Assembly: GCA_963693085.1 (NCBI GenBank) | Contig: OY856409.1 | Location: forward strand, 1,162,982,249 to 1,163,046,248 | DNA from: Alisma plantago-aquatica | Lineage: Eukaryota; Streptophyta; Magnoliopsida; Alismatales; Alismataceae | Reading direction: 5' to 3' | Length of the DNA stretch: 64,000 nucleotides | Part shown: positions 48,081 to 58,722 of the stretch, piece by piece | Position numbering within the stretch: the stretch's first letter is position 1 | Layout of the letters: each line of letters starts with the position of its first letter | Position numbers and translations under genes: made by a program | The notes under the pieces: generated by a model | What the model was told of the DNA's origin: nothing | Databases searched by the model: none | What the model saw: the letters and a program-made list of their open reading frames with translations, nothing else

Positions 48081-51000
48081 ATTAATTAAATTAAGTCGAG
48101 ATATGACCAAAGACTCTAAATTGTATATCTTTATGTCTATCTCAACTTAACATAATTGAAACTCCTAAAGACACATCCTTAATAACTAGATTTAGTATGG
48201 ATTCTCATAACCTAGAGATTTGAATGTAATTTATTTGAGATATGACCTAAATGTTCAATTGAATATCTAAATGTATTATCTCAACCAAGTAGATAGCTTA
48301 ATGTATTGATTTAAATTTAAAATTGGTACAAACAACTTATTGAAATAAACAAAAACATCCTTGGTCGACAAATAGTTCGACCGAGACATACTTGGTCAAG
48401 AAAATATTCAATCGAGGGAATGCCTGTGACTGATATGAAATCTACAGTAGAATGTACAGTAAAATAGTAACTATTCTGGTCGAAGAATTTTCGATCGAAT
48501 CAAAACTCGGTCGAAAAATTGTCGACCGATAGGATTTCTACCTTAAATATGTATTTTTATGGAGAAACAGTAATGTTTTCGGTCGAGAAAGTTGTCGACC
48601 GAGATAATTTCAGTCGAGAACTTTGTCGACCGAGTGAAACTCTGGCAGAACTATTTAAATAAAAAATAATACACTTCAAATGCAATCAACTTAAGCATGT
48701 AATGAACTTTATATATTCTTGTGCTTTAAATATTTGAATGATCCAAATCAAAAGGAAGAATATATGAGCATCAAAACTTAATACTTCTCATGATTAAATT
48801 GTATCTATCAAGAAGAAGATTGATTCTACTTAAGTTACTACAAATAATGTTGCTTATAAAGAAAAATGATGCTCTTACTTTAAGTAGACACACTTGATTG
48901 CAAAAATAAGTCATAGATCTTGAAAACAAACCTCTCAAGCATATTAATAGTTCGATCAAAAATAATTCGGTCGAGAAATAGTTCGATCAAAAATAATTCG
49001 GTCGATAAATTGTTCGACCGAGCAGGAGTCTGTAAAACATGTTAAACTGTTTCTTATTTGCTATCAATTCAGAAATAATAAAACGTGATTTATTGAGAAT
49101 CACAATTCTTGGTGACCATTTTTTTAATAAAGACATATTGATCTTTTGCATCAAGAATTGTTGAATGAAGGTATAACTTTATGAATATGAAATCCTTAAA
49201 CATATTGCTAAAATGTTATATGAAAACTGATATTGAAGATACTTTCTTCATTGATTGAAAATTTTTATTAAGCATGTTAATTTACATGGTTTGTCTTAAA
49301 TTTGAAAATCCTTGAACCATGTTTAATCAAGAAAATTATAAATCTACTTCTTATGAGATTATTTCGGTTCATCTTCTACATGGTTTAGCTTGAAACTGAA
49401 AAATTATGAACCATGTTGATTTTACTATTCTATCATTCACAAGGTTTATCCTAAGTATTCCCTGGTCTATCTATATAGGAACCATGTGTATTGAAACATA
49501 GTTTAAATGATTATGATCATTGTATGTCATGAAATTATATGCTTCTATCTTGAATCATTGTATTTCATGGAATTATATGCTTCTATTGTTCTATCACAAT
49601 CATTGTGCCATGATCATTGTGTTTCATTTTTACTTGGTTTGTCTAAACTAATCTTTGATATATATATACAAATCATAAATGGATGTTGTTTTCAAAATGA
49701 TCATTGTGATTCAATTCATTACAAATAAAGATGATGCTATGACAAGTCAAATAGTGTCTCTTAGAACAAGGATATTAATGTTTTATCTAGTATGTTTTCA
49801 AGGATATATTAATCCTTGTTTGCAAAATCTTGACTTTAAGATATTAATCTTGATTTCAAGGATATATGTTTCTAAAGAATCTTATGATTAATCTAAAAAT
49901 AAGGGTACAAGAAGAAATGGGATTTGATATTTATGTACCCATTGCAAAGCTTAGGAGACATCATTCAAATTGAATGTAAAACATACATTCTAGGAAAATC
50001 AAGGACAAAGACTTCATTGTGATGCCTATATTGATAAAACGTATTCATAATAGGTATCACTCAAAGTGCTTCAAATTGATATTCATTTAATCAAGTTACC
50101 TACAGACATTATACTTCACATATGAGTGTTTAAATTGTAAATCTGCAGAAAATGCCTCTTCGTCGAAATAAAGTTCAACCAAGGGGCGTTATGGTCAAAG
50201 TCAAGGTCGACCTAAAATAAGCTTGACAAAATGCTTATTTGTACATCATTTTACTGCACTTAATCTTAGTATCTTGATTCAAAATGTGTTTATCATATTA
50301 AAACATAATTTTAGTGCATAACTCTCATAAAAGGTCAACTTATTATGATCTAATATTGATTATGACCTTAGAATCCTTAAATTATCTTGACTATAAGATT
50401 AAGGGGGAGCTCACACAAACTATCTTGATTATAAGATTAAGAAGCTTACAAAACTTTGTAAACATAATTTGAAGCTTGTTATGACCTTAGTATCCTTAAA
50501 AGTAGTTTTGGTTATGAAAACAAAGAAATCTACAATATTCATGAATATGACATATATCTTGTTCTTAACGAAATTCTCTAAACAAATTAAGGTCTTAACA
50601 TCCCATGTATTTGATTAGAGATACATTCTATTACAAGATTAAATGGATCTCATATCATTTTCAGGGCTTAACATCCCGTGTAAAATGGATGAGAAATCAA
50701 AATACATATGCCATAGATATAAAAGGATCTCATATCATTTCAAGGCTTAACATCCTTTGCAAATGATTGAGAAACAAATTGTGGTTAAATTCGACAATAA
50801 ATGGTTTACATTTATATTATTCCCTATATTTTCAAACTGAATATCTTGGTTAGGGGGAGCATAGCATAAAATTAAGGGGGAGAAATAAAAGTCATACAAA
50901 ATGATTTTCCTGGATATCTTTTTGAAATGACAAAGGGGGAGAAATAATATAAACCGAAAACATAAAGTAAAAATGATTTTCATAAATCTCGGGCCAGTAC

Positions 51001-51104
51001 ACACTTGCAAAACAAGAGAATGGCAACAAAAGGTAAACTCCAAGTATGAAAGTCATATGATTTATATTTCCTTATTTTATATTTAGGAAATGTTTGTCAT
51101 CTTC
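48081..51104 (+). other. Non-coding 3' interior of SIRE-like element
   Basis: 3 kb in the place of pol, AT-rich and without recognisable pol motifs. It holds TCGGTCGA/TCGACCGA hairpins at 48358-48640 and 48950-49022 and single sites near 50160-50210. Several irregular repeats of ATTAAGGGGGAG and of AGGCTTAACATCC lie at 50390-50960. Short frames here look accidental. Confidence 0.7.
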
Positions 51105-51118
51105 AAAAAGGAGGAGAT
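51105..51118 (+). other. Polypurine tract of SIRE-like element
   Basis: AAAAAGGAGGAGAT directly before TGTTGGC of the 3' LTR. Confirms + orientation. Confidence 0.88.
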
Positions 51119-52560
51119 TGTTGGCTAAATTGGACATTATTATAATCCCTTTGTTTTGATGATGACAAACATTTCATTCTTGTGGATCTAATGTGCTACT
51201 TGAGTGTTGCAGGAACTAGGTGGATGACACAACTTTGGAAGATCTAAATGCTCACAATGTTTTAATTTCATGATTGTAATCACATGTAAAAACTTGTACA
51301 AGATATATAATGTACAAGTACTTAGACATCATGTAAATCAAGCGTTAGATCTTCCCTATCCACTCACAACACTTAGATAGGTCATTCCCTATAATAGTGT
51401 CACATCTGCACACTCATACACACACTTAGTATCTAGTTCAAAACATTGAAATAGGGTCATTCTCAGTCGACAAACTCCTCGACCGAGACACTCTCGGTCG
51501 ACAAATTCCTCGACCAAGATTGACCCAAGTAGCTGTTAGACCCAGCAGACAAGGTGGTTGGGAGTTGGAAATGAATGTTGTAAACATTTGCTCTAGGACA
51601 TCCCTCGGTCGACAAATCCTCGACCAAGAAGGACTCTCGATCGACAATTTGTCGACCGAGAAGAACTCTGACTGCACTTTTTAGAGTTAATTAACTAGTC
51701 ATTGCTAAAGCAATTAGTGGATACCTAACGGCTAGTTGAGCACTTAGAACCTCCTAGCAAGTGTCTAGAATGTCCTTAAGCATTCATAGGCCATTCCTAT
51801 AAATAGGACAAGCCTTAGGACACCCAAGATACACTTGTGCAACACTTGAGCATAATACTTGCAATTGGCTATTCATTCTTGTGAGCAATTGAGCAACTCC
51901 AACATTGGCGATTCATTTCCATTGCTCCAAATTCATGTCCTATAGGCTAGCATCTCCTGCTCACTGCACCAACACTTCCATATACATTGGTTAGGAGATC
52001 AAAATACTTGATATAGGAAATCAAGCCTTATGCTACAATGGTATTGTAATTTCTATTTTTCCTTCTTGTTCCTTTATATCTTTTGTACTCTCCTTGCTAC
52101 TCCTAGGGTTGGAGGTTGTGGATTGGAGTGGGTTTGACTTCTCAAGTGGAGAAGGGTCTTCTCAGTGGAGAAGGTGGACTTTGGACTACTTCAAGAAGGT
52201 TGTCTCAACGGGAAGCTACTTCAAGAGGAAGGATACTTCAAGGGGGGGCTTGAGGTTACTTCAAGGAAGGTTGCTTCGAGGTTGGTGAGACTACTTCTAA
52301 GTGAAGGCTATACGAAGGGTTTGGTGAAAGTATTTGTAATTTTATGTAACATCCTTGCGAGGTAATAAAATTTAAGTACTTTCAAAATCATGGTTGGGTA
52401 AGAAACTGGGTAGTAGATTGACTGCCTTAGTATTTACTAAGGTTGGAACCACTCTAAATCCTTGTCCCCTTGTCCAATATTTTTATGGTTGCTTGCTTTG
52501 GTTGAATTATTATTAAAAGCATCATAAAATCCTATTCACCCCCCCTCTAGTAGTTTTTCA
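51119..52560 (+). repeat. 3' LTR of SIRE-like element
   Basis: 1442 bp, collinear with 45679-47118, including hairpins (51459-51665), TATA box (51798-51805) and the GAAGG segment. Several per cent different from the 5' LTR by eye. Followed by the CAAGT duplication. Confidence 0.92.
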
Positions 52561-53071
52561 CAAGTCAGTCCTAGTCCAAGTCTAGGCCTCCAAAGAACCT
52601 CTAGGGAAGATGGACATATCCAATAAGTAAGGTTCCCAAGCTTAGAGAGGCTAGTTTCTCCAACAAAGATCCTATCTCGAGCAAGAAGCACCTTCTCCAC
52701 TTTAGAGGTGAAAACCCCAAATAAAAGAACATGGAGATGAGGTGTTTATGGGTTCTAGGTGGGTTTCACCATGGAAGGCCATGGTTCCAGCCTGGAGGAA
52801 GGTGGAAGGAAGACTAACAACATGAAAATAGGGAAAGAAAGGAGGATACTTACTAGTTTTGGTTAAAATCACCAAGGAGGAGCTTAAGAAATCCTAAATA
52901 GAGAAATTTGGAACCCTGGGAGCCTTCTTCACCAAGGCAGACACTTCCTTTTACCTTGGGACATCACCTTCATGGAAAAATAGAGTAGGAATGATGCTCA
53001 AAGATAGAGGAAATAAAGGAGAGCAATATTTTTCGAATGGGAGTTAGGAAGGGGTAAATATGGCTATATAA

Positions 53072-53298
53072 AGAAAGAGATCAAGTATGAGGTGTCTATG
53101 AGACTTTCCATGTGTCATGTATAAGGGTGTCCATGGAAATGTAAGCCTTTATGGATAAGGAAGAAGTCAAGCATGAGGTGTCAAGTTACTTTCCATGTGT
53201 CCAATGCTAAGGGTGCCCATGGACATAAAAACCTTTATGGATAAGGAAGAAGTCAAGAATGAAGTGTCCATGGAGCTTTCCATGTGTCCTTAGCCTAG
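53072..53298. repeat. 86-bp tandem repeat (about 2.7 units)
   Basis: Units containing AGGAAGAAGTCAAG, GAGGTGTC and CTTTCCATGTGTC start at about 53072, 53158 and 53244. The period is 86 bp with several differences between units. It lies inside the Tekay-like LTR. Confidence 0.8.
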
Positions 53299-54105
53299 GG
53301 ATTTCATGTCCATGCTAGAGGAAAGCTCATAGAGGCTTCTTGAATATCAATTTTCAATTTATGGACACTTATAGGCCATCCCAACTGACCTCCAATCAAT
53401 GAAATAACCCCGTTGGTTGATAGCTTCTAAAGATCAGCTCATTTATAAAGAGGGTAATACCTAAAATGTCCTTGGAGAGAAACACCTTCAAACCAAGGTG
53501 CAACTAGGTGCCCCATGGTTCAAAAAATCTAGAATGGTAAGGGAATATATAAGTATTATAATTCATGTGACAATTTGCTAAGAAAACCTCCCCATTGGGC
53601 AAATTGCAGAAAAGTCCAAAATGTACCTAAAATTGCATAACTTGCTCAAACAACATCCAAATTTGGTGAAACTTCATCTACAAGTTATCTTTGATGTGTT
53701 GAATACAAATTTGAAATTATTTCCATCTTTTGAAGTTATATAATCACATTATTCATTACTTATGCCTTTTCTCATTTTCTCTCTCCTAAACTTATCCTAA
53801 TATTTCAAGGTTGTCCATATTAGATGAAATTTGACATGTAGGCTAATTTTGGTGAGTCAAAAATGAATGAAAAGGAAATGGAAGACAACGCCTTTTGTTA
53901 TATTATGATGTGTCCCTCTTAATTGACATGCATTCAGGGTGATCTAAAGGTTTCATTCTTGTATTTTCATTTAAGATCTCATTATGGTTTGGTTTGTTTA
54001 GGGTCAACATATTCATCAATCACATTCCCAAGTTGATTTAGACTTTCATGTATGACCTAAGTCCTAATTTTGACTAATCCAAACACTTCCTCAAGTGTTG
54101 TTACA

Positions 54106-54599
54106 AAAAGATTTTGCAATGTAAGCTCTTAAGGATATGACCATTTCCATGCAACAACCCAGAGTGTACACTCCATTTGAAAACAAAACCATGCATTTAC
54201 TACTCCACAATTACACTAGATAGACGTGAATCCTATACTTGCACAAATAAAAATAAAACAAACAACTATAGATAAAAATAAAAATAGGTACAAAGATAGA
54301 AAACTATTCCAACATCCCCCCAAGCTTGAATATGACTATGTCTGCATGGTCAGTACTCACACCCAAAAGGTGGAACAGTGGTACCATGGCTCAGAATGGC
54401 AGAGGTGGCATGTTGGGGTCATGTGTAGGAAACATCCCCTAAAATGAGAGGTCTGTAGGCAGCATAGGTGGCGGTTGTGGGAACTCCCCGAAGTATCCAT
54501 GGTACTAGTAGTTGTCGAAGAAAGGCTACTGGTACTGTTCTATCCACTGTAGATTCATGTCAACATTCTCTTGGTTGGCCAAGAGAAGGCGTTCATTAT
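54106..54599 (-). other. Athila B 3' untranslated region, proximal part
   Basis: Non-coding DNA between the Tekay-like LTR and the ORF1 remains. It contains TTCAAGCTTGGGGGGATG on the - strand (about 54314-54331), a sequence type common downstream of Athila ORF1. No gene seen. Confidence 0.55.
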
Positions 54600-55884
54600 C
54601 GTAGATCACCTTCTGGTTTAGGTATAGCCTTCCTTGTATATCCTGCACACCTGCCAGCATCGCCTGATGTTGTTGTTGTCCTATCTGGATCTCCTACAAC
54701 ATTGTGTACATGCCTGCCATGTTGTACGAGTCCTGCTCCTCCTGGGAAGGTGGTGGGGCTGAGGAAGTTGAGGCAGCATATGTGTGAGCCCTTTTTCATG
54801 GGACTGCTCTCCTGATCATTAGGATGGGGAGCTCTACCTCCTCAACAACGTCATTTTTGCCATTGTGCTCCTCGTTGTCGCCCTGAGTTGCTGCTCTGGG
54901 AAGATCTTCAGGTTCTCCCTCATTCAGTGGCCACCTGAGATGTTCCATCCTACATAGGTTGAAGACAAGGTCGGGTATCCTCCACTCCCAAAATATGCCT
55001 CGACGGTTGCAATGTGCATAAAGGATATTGTGGTGATACCTGAGAAGATGAGCCTTACAAAAATGGAGGAGCTCGAGCTTTGTATTATCCTCCAATGGCT
55101 CGAGGGTGGATAGATCAAGGCGTAGGTAAAGATTTATAGGGGTGATGAGACCCCCAAATAGGATCGAAACATTCCTTGTCACATTGTGCCTCACAAAAAG
55201 TATATGGAGCAACAGAAAAGCTCCAAAATTAACTATCTCCCCCTCCAGTAGTCGGTATAGATAGTAGAGGTCCTGCCTCTAAACCTTCCCTTGTGCTTTC
55301 CTAGACCTGGTGAAGATGGTGTTGACACAGAGATGGTGCATCATACGAGCAAATGGATGCTCAACATCAGTCGCAGAACTGATGTGCCAGTTGATACGGA
55401 ATCCCATAGGCACCTCAGTCAGCTACTCCCACGCTCGATCGAAGTTGAAGTCAGATGGCACTGAGCGTTCTGGGACATGAGCCCAGTTGAAGATATGATT
55501 GAATGCTCTCAACAAGAGGGAGTAGTCGTTGTTGAATAGGCAAAAGTTGACCTGGCCATCTCACCAATCGCCTCCTATCTTCTGCTCAGGGGTGACAAGA
55601 ACATCAAGCGACACCAAGAACTCCAAGACCAAATTCGAGTAGATCTGCCAGTCTCTGAAGAAGGGATTGTCTCCCTCCATGGCTTGTTGTTGACATACCC
55701 AATGCATGTTCTCCGTGAAGCCCACCATCTCGATCAGCGTGCGATCACCATATCTCGTCATGATGACCTCCCTTGTCTGCAACTCCTCATAGAGCTTCCT
55801 TATCTCTGAGGATGGGTGTTAAATGTGTGTTGGCCGGGGGACCAACTCACCCAATGGGGGAACAACTCCTCTCCTAGGAGCCAT
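54600..55884 (-). pseudogene. Athila ORF1 (env-position ORF) of element B, broken
   Basis: It starts at the ATG at 55884 (MAPRRGVVPPLGELV), a usual kind of Athila ORF1 start, and is broken by a stop about 23 codons on. The piece 55561-55782 carries MTRYGDRTLIEMVGFTE and NPFFRDWQIYSNLVLEFLVS. The next part, in other frames (about 55230-55560), has VNFCLFNNDYSLLL and HPFARMMHHLCVNTIFTRS, equivalent to the conserved HRLLANTIFGR block of the family. The piece 54796-55212 follows with a hydrophobic LFGGLITPINLYLRLDLS stretch and an acidic tail. Several stops and frameshifts rule out a working protein. It is the same gene as 3933-5975 in element A, but the two are clearly different in sequence. Confidence 0.75.
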
Positions 55885-56139
55885 GTCGTAGATGCAAGAA
55901 CGAGATTAGGAGAATGAAATCCCGAGGAAGACTGTCGGTGCCTAGTGTAGCCTCTCTTTGAGATGTAGGAGGAGTGGGTGTTGAAGGTGTGAAGAAAATG
56001 GCTCCACCACCCCTCCTTTTATAGCTGAATGTAACAGAGTTGTTACCAGAGACTTTTTGAGTCGATGGTAACGAGTTGGCTGGCACATTCTATGGTCGAT
56101 TGCATTGATGGCTAACAATTGTCTGATGTAGTTGGTGCA

Positions 56140-56560
56140 GATCGCCTCGGGTCGGTAGTACTGATGACACATTGGTGATACCAAATTATGCCACAGATTG
56201 GTGCCACCGACCGCTGGATGAAGTGTGTCATAGATGTTGGATCTCAATCACCTGGATTACTGATGTGGCCCATCGATAGTACAAACTTTTAGAGTCAGTT
56301 TTACTGATTTTTGGAATTGGTTGCTACTTTTGAATTTTTAGACTTGGTATACCAAACCTGGGAGTGCCCAAAAGTCAGTGGCACCAACTTAAATGGTCGG
56401 TGGTACTGAGTCCTTATCAGTGATTCCTCAAACGATCTTCAGAAACTTGGTGGTATCAACCTTATAAGTCAGTGGTATTGAGTCTATGTTGTTGATGCAC
56501 GCTGATTGCTAACCTCATTTTGGCGCCACTGACTGCAAAACTCAGTGGTACCGAGTTGTA
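56140..56560. repeat. GTCGGT/ACCGAC palindrome array in Athila B spacer
   Basis: Variants include GGTCGGTAGTACTGATG, TTGGTGCCACCGACCG, CTCAGTGGTACCGAGTT and GTCAGTGGTATTGAGT. Same motif as in the LTR at 42950-43275. Confidence 0.8.
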
Positions 56561-56665
56561 AAACAATGCACACTCCAAAAATGAGTCAAGGTGCCATTTT
56601 TACATAAATATAAATAAAGTGCAAACTAAAAACAAAAATTGAGCATAAAACAAAGAAAATAAATA

Positions 56666-56682
56666 TTGGGTTGCCTCCCAAC
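56666..56682 (-). other. GGGAGGCAACCC motif after integrase stop (element B)
   Basis: TTGGGAGGCAACCCAA on the - strand, about 51 nt past the integrase stop at 56733. Counterpart of 2895-2909 in element A, at almost the same distance. Confidence 0.6.
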
Positions 56683-56732
56683 AAGCATCATTATTTAACG
56701 TCCTAGACTAGATGGTTGATAGAGCCAGAAAT

Positions 56733-56969
56733 CTATGAAATGGTGCAAAGTTGCACCTCATTTATCCGGGGCTCTACCTCACCTCCAAAATAGTGTGTTA
56801 ACCTCTGGCTGTCGATAATGAATGACTTGTTCCCATCTATAATATTCACAACACCATGGGGGGAAACTTTTTCAATCACAAACGGTCCACTCCACTTAGA
56901 CTTTAGCTTACCCGGATGTAACCTAAGCCTAGAATTGAAAAGGAGGACTTTATGACCCGGAAAAAACAC
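56733..56969 (-). pseudogene. Athila B integrase C-terminal domain
   Basis: A 78-residue piece with PGHKVLLFNSRLRL, PGKLKSKWSGPFVIEKV (the GPY/F-type signature as GPF) and DSQRLTHYF. It belongs to the integrase core at 57231-57590 but is separated from it by about 260 bp of broken frame. It corresponds to element A 2520-2843; the two proteins differ at many positions, so they are different Athila subfamilies. It ends in a stop at 56733. Confidence 0.8.
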
Positions 56970-57230
56970 CCTATTTAGAATGTGTCAATCATGAATTTTC
57001 TTAGTCCTTTCCTTATATATCCTAGAGAATTCATACACAACCATCCTAATCTCATCTAATTCATTGAGCTCCAAAAGCCTCTTTCTACCCACTCCATCTA
57101 TATTGAAATTTAGCTTTATCATGGCCCATTTAGCCTTGTTATCGAGCTCTACGGGTAGATGGCAAGCACAACCATAGACTAGCCTTAAATGTGTTGTTCC
57201 TATTGGGGTTTTATAGGTTGTTCTGTAGGC

Positions 57231-57741
57231 CTAAAGAGCATCATTCAACACCTGGCTCCAATTTGTCCTATTGGTTGAGACTGTCCTTTCCAGGATTTTC
57301 TTCGCCTCCTTATTGGACACCTCAACATGTCCTTGCGTCTGTGGGTGGCAAGGGGTGCCCACTCGGTGCTTCACCCCATATTTTATCAAAAGAGCTCCAA
57401 ACTGCCTACTAGTGAAATGGGACCCACCATAACTAATAATTAGGCAGGGGACACCAAACCTGTAGAAAATGTATTCTTTAACAAACATGCACACAACCTG
57501 CACATCATTGGTGGGTAGGAATTGCTTCCACCCACCTAGATACATAATCAACTGCAAGTAATATATATAAATTGAAATGAAACGACACAAATGGGCTCAT
57601 GAAATCTATACCCCATAGATCAAAAACTTCAACTTACTGAAACACATTCAAGGGCATCTCATGTTGCTTGGAGATATTACCTGCACATTGACATGTGTCA
57701 CAATGACGAACAAAGTTGTATGCATCCTTAATCAAGGTAGG
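57231..57741 (-). pseudogene. Athila B integrase core, catalytic Asp lost
   Basis: From about 57741 down to 57600 the remains read DAYNFVRHCDTCQ (second half of the zinc finger) and WGIDFMSPF (first catalytic Asp), broken by stops. The open piece 57231-57590 has FGVPCLIISYGGSHFTS, where the family norm has Asp in place of the Tyr at about 57430. It then has YGVKHRVGTPCHPQTQGHVEVSNKEAKKIL with the catalytic Glu. A lost Asp, stops and a frameshift mean the enzyme is dead. In the family this domain joins the DNA copy to the host chromosome. Confidence 0.8.
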
Positions 57742-58365
57742 CTAATAAAACCCACTCTCTAAGACTTTAGTAGTAGTCCTAGAGCTGACATGGTGTCCAC
57801 CTATGGGTAGAGAATGACAATGTGACAAGATGCTCTCTACCTCACATTCGGGTACACATCTTCTTAATAGCCCATCCCTGCATTGCTTAAGAAGAATTGG
57901 GTCATCCCAAATGTAAAACTTCAATGAGTGGAAATTTTGTTTTTTCTCTTGATAGCTCCAATCTAGAGGCAATTCCTTGCAAGCTAGGTAATTAACAATG
58001 TCTACAAACAAAGGATCTTCAGTTTTAATTGCAATCAAGTTTCCATCTGGGAATTCCTCAATATTGGGGATAGCTATGCCTTTTTTGTCTGCCCTTTCCA
58101 ACCTAGATAAATGATCTGCTACCACATTCTGGACCCCTGCCTTGTCTCTTATCTCAATGTCAAACTCATGATGCAAAATAATCCACTTAATCAATTTAGG
58201 TTTTGTGCCTTTCTTTTGTAACAAGTATTTAATCACAGCATGCTCGGTCCAAACTATCACCTTATCCCCAACTAGGTATTGGTGGAATTTCTCAAAAGCA
58301 AACACTATTGCCAACAACTCTTTCTTGATAGTGGTGCAATTCAACTGTGCATCATTTAAGGTCTT
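57742..58365 (-). pseudogene. Athila B RNase H and start of integrase
   Basis: A 200-codon open piece. Residues 1-82 are the RNase H part (TTIKKELLAIVFAFEKF, WTEHAVIKYLL, ending in NVVADHLSRL, a hallmark of the Athila/Tat group). Residues about 170-190 hold the start of the integrase zinc finger (HCHSLPIGGHH). The frame ends at GFY with TAG at 57742, where the family has Trp. At the other end TAA at 58366 stops the upstream piece within the SKTLNDAQLNCTT region. The usual TDH reads TEH here. Confidence 0.8.
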
Positions 58366-58722
58366 TTATGCATAATATATGACAGTTGGAGTCTTGTCTC
58401 TGCAATGACCCAACATAGCTCCTACTATATAATTGGATGCCTCACACTTCAGCTCAAAGGGCAGGTTCCAGTCAGGAGCCTGTACAATAGGTGTGGATAT
58501 CAATTTTTCTTTAAGAATTTCAAAATCCATAACACATCTCTCATCAAAGGAAAACTCTATGTCTTTTTCTAAAATCTCAGATAAAGGTTTGGTGATTTTC
58601 AAGAAATCCTTGATAAAATGGTAGTAAAATTCAGCATGTCCTAAAAAGCTTTGCACTCCTCTCACTGATGTGGGTGGAGGTAGTGTGGAGATGACTTTAA
58701 TCTTCACTGTATCCACTTCCAT
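58366..58722 (-). pseudogene. Athila B RT connection and RNase H start
   Basis: A 118-codon piece with ISTLPPPTSVRGVQSFLGHAEF, FIKDFLKITKPLSEIL and FELKCEASNYIVGAML. The first two are the connection between reverse transcriptase and RNase H. The last is the first RNase H catalytic block, with Glu in place of the usual Asp. It overlaps the RT piece at 58697-58981 in another frame, so a frameshift lies near 58710-58730. Confidence 0.8.

Larger units (their letters stand above)
45679..52560 (+). mobile_element. SIRE-like copia element with gag only (TR-GAG type)
   Basis: A complete 6882-bp element on the + strand with LTRs of 1440 bp (45679-47118) and 1442 bp (51119-52560), TGTTGG...TTTTTCA ends, and a tRNA-Met primer site. 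It has one gag frame, a polypurine tract, and a perfect 5-bp target duplication CAAGT (45674-45678 and 52561-52565). There is no protease, integrase or reverse transcriptase. Non-autonomous LTR elements with gag only have been described in plants as TR-GAG elements. The LTRs differ at several per cent by eye, so the insertion is older than LARD2. Confidence 0.9.
44446..54105 (-). mobile_element. Apparently solo Tekay-like LTR, split by SIRE-like element
   Basis: Starts TGTAAGGAGG and ends TTGTTACA on the + strand. Several stretches match the LARD2 LTR, such as ACACAAGGATCTAG versus ACATAAGGATCTAAG near 44680, ACTTTGTCTCCAA near 44720, and AAATCACATAGCATGA near 45318. Without the nested copia element and its duplication it is about 2.8 kb. 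No primer site or polypurine tract is next to either end, so it appears to be a single LTR. Flanking bases (AGTAT, AAAAG) do not form a target duplication. Confidence 0.6.
55885..56732 (-). other. Athila B spacer between pol and ORF1
   Basis: 0.85 kb of non-coding DNA. From the pol side it has the GGGAGGCAACCC motif (56666-56682), the palindrome array (56140-56560) and then the ORF1 leader. This is the same order as in element A at 2844-3932. Small frames at 55874-56247 are not recognised. Confidence 0.65.

Noticed and set aside
57191..57412. + strand frame over Athila B integrase (also 58433-58624 and 59459-59692)
   Set aside because: Antisense shadows of the - strand pol remains.
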